Shown: positions 22,070 to 32,890 of the stretch, in pieces
Position numbering within the stretch: the stretch's first letter is position 1
Layout of the letters: every line of letters starts with the position of its first letter
Origin: Undaria pinnatifida
Lineage: Eukaryota > Sar > Phaeophyceae > Laminariales > Alariaceae
Assembly (NCBI GenBank): GCA_012845835.1
Contig: JABAKD010000018.1
Coordinates: forward strand, 2,747,229-2,811,228
Length of the DNA stretch: 64,000 nucleotides
Reading direction: 5' to 3'
Position numbers and translations under genes: made by a program
Notes under the pieces: model-generated
What the model saw: the letters and a program-made list of their open reading frames with translations, nothing else
What the model was told of the DNA's origin: nothing
Database searches by the model: none

Positions 22070-22548
22070 TTGAGGGGGAATCCCGAATTCTGAGTTGCTG
22101 ATTTTCGTTTTTATTACCAAAATTTTGAATTTCATTTTTATTTCTGACTTGGAATTTCTGCGCAGGGCGCTGATAGCCCCTGACGCAGCCACAGGTGGCG
22201 GCGCGTCGCCGAGGCTGTGTGTGGACATAGCATACATGTCCGGGGTTGATGCTTTCGGTATACGGGTGACTATTGTGGTGGAACACACATTTTTTATGTT
22301 TCGACAAGATGAATGTGCGCAATTGGAGGTGTGACGCGTGGTGCGTGGTTTGCTTCAAGATGCATTGGTGATGACGCGGCTGCTGAACAACCGTTGTTCA
22401 CGGTCAGTAAGCGTGGTAGACCTTAGGTCGTGTGGTAAAACTGACCGGGGGATGTGTTGGGCTTGATCATTGCCCAACGTACGGACAGCAATGTTATCAC
22501 AGCTACTCGGTCTGAGCCAACTTGTGGTTGGTAGCCCGAGATGAGTGC
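22070..22548. other. 3' untranslated interior of the gypsy relic
   Basis: This region lies between the chromodomain remnant and the 3' LTR. No coding frame is supported. No clear polypurine tract is seen immediately before 22549. Confidence 0.4.
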
Positions 22549-22842
22549 TGTGCCGCTGTGGTCGTATCATTGGGCATTTTACCGTACATATGTACTGTAT
22601 ATATAGTCTAGTGATTAGTTGGATGTATTTTTTTTATGGGGAGTTCCACTGTCATTGTTGGCGTTTATTGTGAGCTCTTGATATCTTGTGATACGAACGG
22701 AAAGGTCCATGGCCAATGGCATGGCACTTCCCGTGCGATATAACGAACAAGCAATTGTATTGTGGGCAAACGCACTTCGAGCCTACTAGGAGAAGTCCTC
22801 GGAGCTGATACGACCGGGTCCGCGGTCGCGCGAGTCGGTACA
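22549..22842 (+). repeat. 3' LTR of the gypsy relic
   Basis: It begins TGTGCCGCTGTGGTCGTATC and ends GCGCGAGTCGGTACA. It is longer than its partner by small insertions, including an A/T-rich stretch at 22590-22612. Confidence 0.7.
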
Positions 22843-22985
22843 CATGTATAACCACTCCTGGTTTGTTTTAGGTTTTTCCCTGGGGTATTCCTCGGCTCTA
22901 GAGTGACTGGAGCCTGTCCTGTGAACCATGGACTTGATTATGCGGCGAGGTGATGTAAGAACAACAACAACTAGTGGGTTCCTTT
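22843..22985 (+). repeat. right half of the interrupted dispersed repeat
   Basis: The words GGGTATTCCTCGGCTC, AGTGACTGGAGCCTGTCCTG and GGACTTGATTATGCGG match 17850-17915 and, on the other strand, 48405-48500. This repeat is the target of the LTR element. Confidence 0.6.
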
Positions 22986-23447
22986 CCTGTTGTGTATATA
23001 TGTAATATGCAAATGAACTCAAAGGTTCGACCCTCGAGAGATTCAAAGCCCAGAACCACCCTCTTCTTATTGCATCATTTTAGGGTTAACCACTATTAAT
23101 AGACTAGCTAGGTAGGCTACCCGGGAGACCGGGCAGCATTATTATCAACTGTTATACAATCGTATCAACGTGGAACATTTCATTATTTTCGAGTACTGTG
23201 TGGTTGTATATGCTCGAGGCCCCTCCTCTTCCGGGTGAGACGAAATGAGAAAAAAAATACAGTTTGCACATGCATGGGCAAATGATACTCTTGTTAGCGT
23301 TGGTCAGTCAACTGTTGTTGGGGTCATCATGCTTTTTTTGTTCTTCTGTGCGCACGTACATACTACCCTGCCTCGCAAACGGGGCCCAGAAGTACAGTAC
23401 ATAACGTAGTAATAATGCTGAATGAACGCACCGTGCTTAACCGCGAC

Positions 23448-23534
23448 TGCCGTAAGGCTTAGTTTGGGTAAGCTATTGGTTAACCTTTTGCAGGTGGCCA
23501 TCAAACGGGCTAATACCCCACTAATACCTTAACA
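23448..23534 (+). repeat. 5' LTR of TRIM copy 1
   Basis: This is an 87-bp repeat beginning TGCCGTAAGGCTTAG and ending AATACCTTAACA. It matches 23824-24117 once the latter's 61-bp tandem units are set aside, and also the two LTRs at 47762-48147. Confidence 0.7.
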
Positions 23535-23536
23535 AA

Positions 23537-23680
23537 TGGCGTCGTCGGCAGGCCATGAGTTTTTTGGGTCGTGGGTTCGAGCCCCACATCCACCATGAAT
23601 ACACTCATTCTTTCACAGATGGCGTCGTCGACAGACCATGAGTTTTTTGAGTCATGGGTTCGAGCCCCACATCCACCATA
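23537..23680 (+). other. primer-binding site and tandem tRNA-like units
   Basis: Two copies of a roughly 65-base unit start at 23537 and 23620 (period 83). Each starts TGGCGTCGTCGRCAG, which fits the A-box consensus TRGYNNARNNG except at one base. Thirty-seven bases later each has GTGGGTTCGAGCCCCAC, a T-arm-like hairpin that fits the B box with one mismatch, followed by ATCCACCA. It is not an intact tRNA: no acceptor or anticodon stem can be closed. The first unit also occupies the primer-site position. Confidence 0.55.
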
Positions 23681-23823
23681 ATAAACTTTTTCAGACTTTC
23701 CCCATGTCGAACTTGAAAAATACACTCCCCGGTATACCCAGGAAATGAAACGGCTTGGATATATTGACAGGTCCGCCCGTGTATCTGGCCGACCTGCTAT
23801 CCCGCCGTTTCAGGGGGGAATAG

Positions 23824-24117
23824 TGTTACAAGGCTTAGTTTGGGTAAGCTATTGGTTAACCTTTTTTTTTTTTTTTTCATCCTCCGGCGGATGGATGGGG
23901 AAAAATAACGCTTTAGAGCTCTCACCACACTTCCACGTATTGGTTAAGCTTTTGCAAGTGGAAAAATAAAGCTTTAGAGCTCTCACCACACTTCCACGTA
24001 TTGGTTAAGCTTTTGCAAGTGGAATAATAAAGCTTTAGAGCTCTCATCACACTTCCACGTATTGGTTAACCTTTTGCAAGTGGTCAAACGGACTAATACC
24101 CCACTAATACCTCAACA
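23824..24117 (+). repeat. 3' LTR of TRIM copy 1, expanded by 61-bp tandem units
   Basis: It starts TGTTACAAGGCTTAG and ends AATACCTCAACA. Its interior has been enlarged by a T run and three 61-bp units, making it about 294 bp instead of 87. Confidence 0.65.
23900..24085 (+). repeat. 61-bp tandem repeat, three units
   Basis: CTTTAGAGCTCTCACCACAC begins at 23911 and 23972, and with one change at 24033. Each unit ends with a TTGGTTAAGCTTTTGCAAGTGG-type word that is part of the LTR sequence, so the array probably arose by duplication inside the LTR. Confidence 0.8.
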
Positions 24118-24418
24118 CGACACTGACGAAGAAAACTTGTGTGTTTGATGCCAGGCACAGATAGATGGTACTTTGTACCACAAAAAAATCGGTCTGTTGG
24201 AGTCTAACCATTTCATTTTCATTATGGAGCATTTTTCTCTTCAAAATGTGTTTCGTCGTTTATCTCCAGTAATAATATTTCACTGCATCTATTAGAGCCA
24301 ATATTCTTTATATTGAATACACCACCCATTTTAATATAATTCGCATCATATTTCTCCTTCCTGGCTGGTGGTCCTTTCATGTTGGGGTTCGAATTACGCT
24401 CTCGTTATCAACGTTATA

Positions 24419-24598
24419 CAGTAGGTGGCCCTATATAGTGAGGGTCATATAGTGCGGGTGTCCGATATTGTGCGGATGAAATCGTTTAGCACAATATAGA
24501 CCCCTTTATAGTGGCCGGTTTTTATATAGTGCGGGTGCCCGGTATAGTGCGGGTAATTTTTCGTGACACATACCCGCACTATATAGGGCCACCTACTG
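24419..24598. mobile_element. TA-flanked TIR element, 180 bp (Tc1/mariner/pogo-like MITE)
   Basis: The terminal inverted repeats are perfect over 22 bp, beginning CAGTAGGTGGCCCT, and are flanked by TA on both sides (24417-24418, 24599-24600). The interior is made of repeated TATAGTGCGGGT-type words in both orientations. There is no coding capacity. The TA target and CAGT start fit Tc1/mariner-superfamily elements such as pogo; that assignment is by analogy. A 1-kb relative lies at 50787. Confidence 0.75.
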
Positions 24599-24661
24599 TA
24601 ATAACCTGAGCCTTGCGTGATCACTAAATTACGCCTTGGGTTTGCCGTCATTTTTCGGCCC

Positions 24662-24755
24662 TTAACCCCTTCGAAGCCCCCGAACCCCTCCCTATACTAA
24701 ATACAAGTAATTTTGTCCCCAAAAACGGGTTTCCAGTTGTAAAGAGGGTTAACAT
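24662..24755 (+). repeat. short dispersed repeat
   Basis: Words in the order CCCTTCGAAGCCCCC, GAACCCCTCCCTATACTAA, CAAGTAATTTTGTCCCC and GGGTTTCCAGT match 17285-17370 with few differences. It is non-coding. Confidence 0.5.
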
Positions 24756-25079
24756 CGCATATCGTTTACGAGGCATAGACTACTCACTTCCCTGCTGTCG
24801 AAAAAGTGTGCTGCGCCCAACCACGTCCTCAGCTCCGGTCGCAACGTCGGGTCCACCGTCTCGCCCGTGTAGCGCGGCTCAAGGTTTTTCGACCGTCATC
24901 AGCCGCACCCCGCTTCATTCAGGACAGACAGGTGAATGAAGCATTTGAATGAAGGAGTGATGCCATATTATAACGTTGGACCGCATAATTACACATCATC
25001 CGCATCCACCACATCCAATGTTCGCGTTTCGGTTTCTTTCTGTCCCTCTAGAGATAGATATAGACTAAATATGTATACA

Positions 25080-26545
25080 TATGCTGCATCTAACATCAAA
25101 CCTTCTAGAATAGTAAACATTACAAGCCAGATGATATAAATGGATGTCTTATTGCTTCAATCGTCAGGTTTGTCCCCTTTGAAGATTTATAGTTTCCGCG
25201 CACATATTGAAATGTCCCGCCCCCTGCCCCCCACCCCCCCATCCCCCCCCCCCTCCACTGACCGCTCTTGTATTTAAAAAAAAAAACCAACCCTACCCCA
25301 CCCCCCCGGCCCGTCCCCCGATTCTCCCCCCCTTCCGCCTAGTTTGTCCAAACGCCCCACTCACAATCGAAATCGGCCTGAGTAATAATCACCTATACGC
25401 AGTTGATATCACGTCATTATCTTTCTGACCATCCATGACGTAGTTTTCAATTCTTTCCCCCCCCCCCCTCCAACGCCCCCTCTTTTCCAACCACCCGCAC
25501 GATCGCCTAGACCTAGCACCACGCGTATAACAAGCTGCTACATATCTTTGATCTCACAGCCGAAGTGCATTTGATTATTATTTGTGACCTAAACCTCCTC
25601 AAAAATCCCCCCCCCCCCCCCCCCTCTTGCTCTCCCTTACTCAAACGCCCCACCAAATATCGAAATCCGCCAGATTAATAAACACTTCACGCACAGGATA
25701 TCACCTCATTATCTTTCGAGAACCATCCATGCCGCTGTGTCCCCCCCCCCCCCCCCCCGCCTCGAACGCCCCCTTCTTCCCCATCACCCGCACCATCGCC
25801 TAGACCTAGCACCACACGTATAACAAACCCCTCACCTAAAGCCCTTCTTCCCCCCCCCCCCCCCCCCCCCCCCCCCCGCCCCCACCCCCCACCCCCCACC
25901 TCGCCCCCCCCCCCCCCCCCCCCAACCCATCCCAACCTCACCCCCTCGAACACTCCACTCTCTCTTTACTCACTGATTGTACGACTTATCCCAGGATATA
26001 CATGATAAACTGATGCATTATTTCCAAAACCGTCACATTTATCCCCTCAAAATAATGTATAGTTTCCACGCACATATTGAGCTGCCCCACACGCCCCCCC
26101 CCCCCCAATAATAAACTGGTGCCAAAACCGTCAGATTTATCCCCTTGAAAGGATTTATGGCTTACACCCCCCCCCCCTCCAAACCCGCTCGCTTTTGATC
26201 AAAACCAGGCCCCCCCGTCCTTCAAAACTCCCCCCCCCCCCCTCACCAGTTATTCGACTTACAAGATTCACTTGATAAAAGGATACATTTCCCTCCACAG
26301 CTGTCAGATTTTGTCCCCCTCAGAAACGGGTTTTATAGTTTACGCGCACAGACTGACTAAAATCACCCTGTTGACCCTGATAGCTACACTGTAGTTGTGA
26401 GGGGAGTCGCCGACCTATATCCTTAGTGAGGACACACAACTCGTAATGCGCGCGATCGGAGTATCACACACAGCTTGCAAAGATGAGTTTCGACGAAATC
26501 TTCGATCTCACAGCTGGAGTGTCTTTTATTTTTTTTAATATATAT
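25080..26545 (-). repeat. poly-C/G repeat family A, reverse copy (left arm)
   Basis: The family is defined in the orientation that starts with TATAAAAAATGAAAATACAC and carries G runs. This copy is inverted, so C runs are seen. It contains repeated modules such as GATTTATAGTTTCC, CGCGCACATATTGA, AACTGGTGC and CAAAACCGTCAGATTTATCC separated by C runs of 7-18 bases, and ends near 26530 with CACAGCTGGAGTGT. There is no coding capacity. Other copies lie at 26690, 28990, 43044, 49362 and 61111. Confidence 0.7.
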
Positions 26546-27648
26546 TAAAAAAAATAAAAGACACTCCAGCTGTGTATGCGCTGCGACCACAAAGAAACTA
26601 CGAGGCAAAGACAGATAGATTTGTCTCGCAAATGCGGTAAGGTAAAATGATGATGCCGTTATGCCATGCGATATACCACAGCTTTTTTTCATTATAAAAA
26701 ATGAAAATACACTCCAGCTGTGAGATCGAAGATTTCGTCGAAACTCATCTTTGCAAGCTGTGCGTGATACTCCGATCGCGCGCATTACGAGTTGTGTGTC
26801 CTCACTAAGGATATAGGTCGGCGACTCCCCTTACAACTACAGTGTAGCTATCAGGGTCAACAGGGTGATTTTAGTCAGTCTGTGCGCGTAAACTATAAAA
26901 CCCGTTTCTGAGGGGGACAAAATCTGACAGCTGTGGAGGGAAATGTATCCTTTTATCAAGTGAATCTTGTAAGTCGAATAACTGGTGAGGGGGGGGGGCG
27001 GAGTTTTGAAGGACGGGGGGGCCTGGTTTTGATCAAAAGCGAGCGGGTTTGGAGGGGGGGGGGGTGTAAGCCATAAATCCTTTTAAGGGGATAAATCTGA
27101 CGGTTTTGGCACCAGTTTATTATTGGGGGGGCGGGGGCGTGTGGGGCAGCTCAATATGTGCGTGGAAACTATACATTATTTTGAGGGGATAAATGTGACG
27201 GTTTTGGAAATAATGCATCAGTTTATCATGTATATCCTGGGGTAAGTCGTACAATCAGTGAGTAAGGAGTGTTCGAGGGGGTGGGGTTGGGATGGGTTGG
27301 GGGGGGGGGAGGGGGGGAGGTGGGGGGTGGGGGGGGGAGGGGGGGGGGGGAGCGGGGGAGGTGAGGGGTTTGTTATACGTGTGGCGCTAGGTCTAGGCGA
27401 TGGTGCGGGTGATGGGGAAGAAGGGGGCGTTCGAGACGGGGGGGGGGGGGGGGGGACACAGCGGCATGGATGGCTCTCGAAGGATAATGAGGTGATATCC
27501 TGTGCGTGAAGTGTTTATTAATCTGTCTGGCGGATTCGATATTTGGTGGGGCGTTTGAGTAAGGGAGAGCAAGAGCGGGGGGGGGCGGGGGGGGGGGATT
27601 TTTGAGGAGGTTTAAGTCACAAATAATAATCAAATACACTTCGGCTGT
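25555..27648. repeat. giant inverted repeat (about 0.95-kb arms)
   Basis: The left arm (25555-26520) and right arm (26700-27648) are reverse complements over almost their whole length. They differ mainly in lengths of homopolymer runs and a few substitutions. The outer ends read CACAGCCGAAGTG and CACTTCGGCTGTG. The spacer is about 180 bp. Transcripts through it would fold into a long hairpin. Confidence 0.8.
26509..26574. repeat. perfect 66-bp palindrome
   Basis: Two 33-base arms with no spacer, CACAGCTGGAGTGTC at the left and its exact inverse at the right, centre on AATATATATT (26537-26546). It sits at the junction where a reverse copy of family A meets the start of a forward copy. Confidence 0.95.
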
Positions 27649-27650
27649 GC
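26690..27650 (+). repeat. family A, forward copy (right arm)
   Basis: The copy starts ATTATAAAAAATGAAAATAC, then CACTCCAGCTGTGAGATCG. It continues through the GGGGGACAAAATCTGACAG module and G runs (7 to over 10 bases) to the CACTTCGGCTGTG word at about 27635. Open frames across the G runs encode poly-Gly and are not treated as genes. Confidence 0.7.
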
Positions 27651-27654
27651 TTTT

Positions 27655-28985
27655 TTCATGCCGCAGATCGAAAAAAGGGCAGAGGAGGCGTAAGACACGT
27701 TCATTCTTACTAATATTTTAACGATTTTTCGAAATACAACTCTGTTGCGTTGTTGCGTTTTGTTTAGCTCGCCAGCCGCCAATAACATTGAAAAATATTT
27801 GGGCGAAGATTTCTTGCCCCGAGAGAGGGCCGCCTGCTCAGATATAAGCCCTCTTCCCCGTAAAGCCAAGCGCGGTGCGCGGTGGCGTCCCCTGCGTTTA
27901 CTGTAGCGGCAAATCGCATTATCTACGGTGTGTCAAATCTCCGTCCCTTAAAGCCAGTATTTGAGCAGGCGGAATGAAAAAAAGCAAGTAGTCTAGTCTA
28001 GACTAATAAGAAGAGGTCAGAAAGGAAACTGAAGTACCCGCTGCTGCTGTTTAATTTTTGACGCATTATATCGGCCTGCCTGTGTGGGAACGAACAGAAC
28101 ACACACATTTTACGAGGTATAAACAATGTGTGCAGGCGCGATAAGCGGTGAAGGGTGTACTGCTAACACTGGTACATACACTTTTTCGTCTGCACTGCTC
28201 CTACTACTACTGCACTTGTTGTCCTGTTGTTGTAGAAAAGAAAAAGAAAAAACCAAAGGGAAGAAGGAACAACATCAACCATTATTTCGTAAACACTTTG
28301 TCTTGTTTCTTGCTCACTGGGAACGATCAATCACGGCGCTTCGTACACATTACCACACACCACGTATACAAACAATCGAACTCGTTCGTGCGTCCGCCCG
28401 GCATAATTCGGTGCATTCCGATATGGGTTGTGTCTTGTAAGCGTGTGCAGTTGGGTAACCCAAGTTTCCATGCCCCCCCCCGCAGATTGTGTGTTATTCC
28501 CACTCAACCAACTCTAGGTATTCCACTAATATGTATAACCAGCACAAACAGCCAGGCTGTGTGTCCGCGTCGATGCCTCCTCGGGAGACGAGCGTTTTTG
28601 TGGGAACAAACTAGAAAACACACAGAGAGGTATAATACGAGGTATATATACATCGCAAGTGCAACACAGCAAGACGATTAGGCGATGCAATGCCAGCCGC
28701 AATGTAGCGAGGAGCGCCAACCGCGTCCCTGTGTGGTACGAGCCAGCCTGTGACCTGGTCCAGGCTAACTGGAAGGAAAAAAAAGAGAAGAGTAAGAAAG
28801 AGTCTGACGTAGACGGTACCGGTAGTATTTTAATGCAAATTATCTCCTTAGGGCTACCCCCTACGTCCACAGAAAATGCAATTGTACACGGTCAGTAGTA
28901 TAATATCTTTGTAATATTAATAGCATCCCCATCAAACACCACCCCCCACGTACGTGTAGCTGTATCATCTCATCGGGTCTTATCC
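27655..28985. other. non-coding stretch, nothing recognised
   Basis: Overlapping open frames at 28126-28681 on the plus strand have Lys- and Leu-rich low-complexity parts but no domain or splice signal that would support them. No repeat match was found. Confidence 0.3.
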
Positions 28986-28989
28986 CATC

Positions 28990-29505
28990 TATATGTATAC
29001 CACGCGTATAGCAAACCCCTTCATCTATGCGACCCAAAGATCCCCCCCCCCCCCAACATTCCCCCCCCCTCCCCCACAAGAAGGATTTATACGAGTTCCA
29101 CGCACAAATTGAGCTGCCCCATCTGTCTCTCCGGCACTTCCCCCCCTCCCGCCCCCCTTTTGATCAAAATCAGGCCCCCACGTTCTTCAAAACTCCGCCC
29201 TCCCCTCACCGGTTATTCGACTTACAGTATTCAGATGAACTGATGCATTTCCTTCCACAGCTGTCAGATTTTGTCCCCCTCAGAAACGGGTTTTATAGTT
29301 TCCGCGCACGGACTGCCAAAACATTACTCTTTTGACCCTGATAGCTACACTGTAGTTGCAAGGAGAGTCACCGGCCTATGTCTTCAATGAGGACACACAA
29401 CCCGTAATACGCGCGATCGGAGTATCACACACAACTTGCAAAGATGACTTTTGACAAAATATTCGATCTCACAGCTGGAGTGTATTTAAATTTTTATAAT
29501 ATATA
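28990..29505 (-). repeat. family A, reverse copy, shortened
   Basis: The stretch carries the modules GAGCTGCCCCAT, TTTTGATCAAAATCAGGCCC, CAGCTGTCAGATTTTGTCCC and GATAGCTACACTGTAGTTG in the reverse order, ending with TCACAGCTGGAGTGTATTTA. It is shorter than the copies at 25080 and 61111. Confidence 0.65.
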
Positions 29506-29509
29506 GTAG

Positions 29510-31334
29510 TACGCCCCGCTCTCTCCCTAGCCACAACAACATGCGACTGCAGCTGGGGGCCACGTACTACTGTCCATATCATCAGGGGATCGCACTAAAC
29601 ATTCAAATCTTACCCACGTTTTTTGTTGTCGTCTTTAGCTGAGCCAGACAGGAGGGGAAGGGGGCAGCTGAAACCTTTCTTTAAATACTTTTTATTGTCC
29701 TGCGACCGGTGGATCTGGGAAAAAATAGAGCTCACAACACTTTCATGTATTTTTCAACACCACGTCGGCGTGTGTCAATTGTAACTAGTTTGTGCAAATT
29801 TTCGCAACCCAGCGCTATCATAGCTGGCGTGTCCTTCAGTTCCCGTGGCGGCGAGAGCGCGAGCTGTCCCCTAATCGACAATCTGTATGCCCGGCGTAGG
29901 GTGGCTCACGGGGAGATTGCTCTGGGCACCCGACGAGGGACCATCAGGCGGAGAAGATAAGAAGATACAATATATATGAAATAATGTACCGGAGTCCCGG
30001 AGGCCACTCTAAACATGCACACCCGAAGACAATAAAATAGTAAACTGAGTAACAGGAGTAGTACTAGTACACTGCACAAAAGGAGGCTCAACTCGAACGC
30101 ATCGAAAATTGGGACCGCCAATCATATCAATAGTTCTACTCCACCATCTCCGTAGATTCTGTGCAGTCATACACATCATACATCAAACTTGTGCGCAGGC
30201 ATAAACCAACATCCCCCCGCCTGTCTGTGTGCACGTCATGATAACGTTGAACCAAAGCGCACCATACGGAACCTTGCTTATTCAAGCAAGGTACGTGCCT
30301 CAAATATCCAGTTTCAATTTCAAAACATTACTGCCTGTCTGTGCTCCAAAAAATCGAATATTTTTGATACCCAACGCCGTAGTAGCTAGCGGAAATGAAC
30401 CGCAGTAATCGCAACGGAAATCGCTGATAAAAATGTGGGCGATCAAGAGTGCAGTAGGATTAGCCGTGTAAGAAGACCAGAAATAATAATTTTCGACTGC
30501 GGTTCAATAAATCAAGCCTAAGATTTCCACGAAACCACCTATATTTTACCTCAAAGAATTTGCTCAAACTGTTATACTCCCAAGCCTTTGGTCAAGCAAA
30601 AATTAGTGCTGAAATCACGATAAAAAAAACAGGTAGGTATCAATTTTCACCTTTCTTTCCACTACTCGAAAACCACAAATAGCTACTGTCTCCCCGAAGT
30701 AATATGCTTCCAAACCTTCGATCAAGCAAAATTTTGTGATGGCAGTGTAGATGCTCCCGTTTTCAACATGCCCCAGGCAAAATTAACAATAATAATAGTA
30801 TAACTATTATTAGTATCAACGCAGACCCGAGTGTGATTCTCGGACATTGATACGAGTAAATAGTCAATTTTTCATTCCTCCTGCTCGTGACAACTGTCGC
30901 GATAACGCTCACGCCATCCTCCATTCATTCCTGCAAACTCAAAAGTACCATCCTCAAATTCAAACAAAAATGTAAGAGCATCGCCTTCAACTATTATTTC
31001 ATGGCGCAACATATATATGGGCTAAGATATCATTCCGCCACCACTCCGGAGTCAAACTCCCCCACTCCGGAGTCAAGCCACATTTCTTCCAACCAGTTCT
31101 GCTCTGGTGTAGTCCATACCAAGCTCTCCACACGCGTTGGTGTTACAGGACACTTTGATTACGACATGTGCTCTTTCAACTAACTATGGAAGCCAGCATT
31201 CATACCTATACCTACTCTACCTGTTCAAAGAAATCAATCATCCTGCCAGCTCGACCTCCAATTAATATCATAAACAACCCCCTTGCACCTTATACATGAA
31301 TCCCTTACCAATATATGGAACTCCCTGACATAAG
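29510..31334. other. non-coding DNA left of the full-length gypsy element
   Basis: A small perfect hairpin AATAATAGTATAACTATTATT lies at about 30790-30810. The 29690-29750 stretch weakly resembles the 61-bp unit at 23911. Two CACTCCGGAGTCAA words occur at 31040-31078. No gene is supported. Confidence 0.35.
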
Positions 31335-32007
31335 TCTTAGGATAAGAGACCTTGGTAGTCTCCTTCGCCCTTGAGACTGATGGGGATGCCTTCAGATGTT
31401 TAGTTGGTTCGGAAAGACGTAGGCAGTGGTCCGGTTCAAGGAGATGAAAGAAGTGGAAAAAGTGTTTTATTATCCTCAGCCTGGTGGGAAACAAGGCGGA
31501 AACCGAGCACTGAAGTGGTGGGGCTCGTGTCGCTCCCCACTATCTACGCCCGTCTGCTCGGGACGATCTACTACTATGTTCCCGTACGATGATTGACAGG
31601 ATGATCTCCCCGCTGTCAGCTATTGCTAACACTTTTCATACGCTTTGCAAGCACTCAAGTAATGGGGCTCGAGCAGCTCCCCAATTATCTGCCTACGTCT
31701 GCACTCAATCATCACTCAACTACAGCAGTAGTATGTTCCTGTGCGATGGCTGCTATGATTGCCTACCAGTATGTCCCTCGTAGTGGTCTTTTACGCTACA
31801 CTACGAAGTCGTCTCTACTCCTGTGTCTGGTCCTACAGCAGTAGTCCTACGGCAGTACACGTTAACTTCTCTTACCGCATCTGGCCGGCCAGCGTCAGTC
31901 TCCATGTGGCCCCCGGTGGCCATGGTCTGCTTACTGGAGACTGACCCATCCCCCAGTCCCGAACTCCCAACTGCCTCGCAATTGTGCTGAAACCCAATCT
32001 CACCACA
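31335..32007 (-). repeat. 3' LTR of the full-length gypsy element
   Basis: It is identical to the other LTR apart from one base near 31469 (T here, C at the matching position 42420). On the minus strand it begins TGTGGTGAGATTGGG and ends TCCTAAGA, so the ends are TGT...AGA rather than the usual TG...CA. Confidence 0.95.
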
Positions 32008-32890
32008 ATAGCCCACCCTGGTCCATCGTCGCCATATAAAGGGCGTGCGGTGGAACAACCCTCGTATATGAGATTGTGTTTCGTAGGGGCTACATCCTAT
32101 AGTACCATTCGCAAAATCCGCCCGATTACTGGCAGCAACCCTCCCCAAAGCAATACCTCGATTAAATGTACTACTACAATTCTCGTATAGCCAAAATGCC
32201 GCCTTCGGCGTACCCCGATTGCGTAATTCCCAATCCCGGAAGAAGAAAAATCTGCCAAATATCCACCCTGGTCCACCGTTGCCTTATGGGGGGCGTGTGG
32301 CGGGACAACTCTCGTACGTGAGGTTGCGTATCGCAGGGACTACTGGACGACCGTGATAAACCCTGCCCTAAAAGCATGCCAAGAAAAATACACCGCTCCA
32401 ATCCCACTAAGTATTGCAATTCTCGTAGACTAAAATTCTGTGTACCCTGCTTGCGTAACTGCGATTCGTCCCCCCCCTCCCGTGAGGTTAACCTGTAGCC
32501 TGGTCGTCCTACTACTCGAACCTCCAACCCTGCCCCTATTTCTGCTGGTATTGCAACCCCGCCCCTCCCCGAAGTTAACCTGCAGCCTGGTCATGTTCCG
32601 CTGTCCGCAGTCACCACCCCCCCCCGCGACACCTCTACTCCAACGATGGTGTGTAGTTCTTCGGGCTCCGCGTTCGCTGATGCACATGCCAGCACCAAGA
32701 TCCTCGCTCCTCGCTAACGGTTGTTAGTGTCTCCTTCGATAAATGTACGTTGTATTGCTTCCCCAGGTCCAGCATCTTTATGCGGTAGACTTTTACTCTC
32801 CGCGTCCTCCGCTAGTCCCACCACTCGCGCCAGCTGCCATCCTGCGTAGGTCGTTTTGAAATAGATGTACGAACCAACGATGTCAGGTGA
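32008..32890 (-). repeat. 3' untranslated region with a diverged tandem duplication
   Basis: The segment 32010-32225 recurs at about 32259-32465. GCCCACCCTGGTCCATCGTC and TCCACCCTGGTCCACCGTTG head the two units, and AATTCTCGTA and TACCC words follow at matching places. Period is about 249 bp with roughly 75% identity by eye. This lies between the pol stop and the 3' LTR. A clear polypurine tract directly before the LTR is not obvious; CAGGGTGGGC is the nearest candidate. Confidence 0.6.

Larger units (their letters stand above)
19182..22842 (+). mobile_element. decayed Ty3/gypsy LTR element, internally deleted
   Basis: Two direct repeats about 276 and 294 bp long, beginning TGT and ending TCGGTACA, bracket a 3.1-kb interior. 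The interior holds, in order, a gag-like frame, one CCHC zinc knuckle, a retropepsin-like DSG motif, the protease-to-RT linker, and a chromodomain-like C-terminus. RT, RNase H and integrase are missing, apparently through one deletion near 21815-21850. Several stops and frame changes show it is inactive. Flanks keep only a weak duplication (AATG/CATG), and the unoccupied target is recognisable at 17760. Confidence 0.75.
23448..24117 (+). mobile_element. TRIM-like miniature LTR element, copy 1
   Basis: Terminal direct repeats start TG and end CA, and the element is flanked by a perfect 4-bp duplication CGAC (23444-23447 and 24118-24121). Two bases after the left repeat comes TGGCGTCGTCGGCAGG, a plausible primer-binding site beginning TGG. 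Immediately before the right repeat lies CAGGGGGGAATAG, a plausible polypurine tract. The 290-bp interior has no gag or pol and carries two tandem tRNA-like units. These features fit a terminal-repeat retrotransposon in miniature that depends on enzymes supplied by another element. Confidence 0.7.

Noticed and set aside
23537-23680. Two functional tRNA genes
   Set aside because: A T-arm and A/B-box-like words are present, but no acceptor stem or anticodon arm can be paired, and the units sit inside an LTR-type element.
27258-27509. Poly-Gly open frames in G-run blocks (also at 25687, 61716-61999)
   Set aside because: They follow the G or C runs, appear on both strands and shift with run length; they are repeat by-products.
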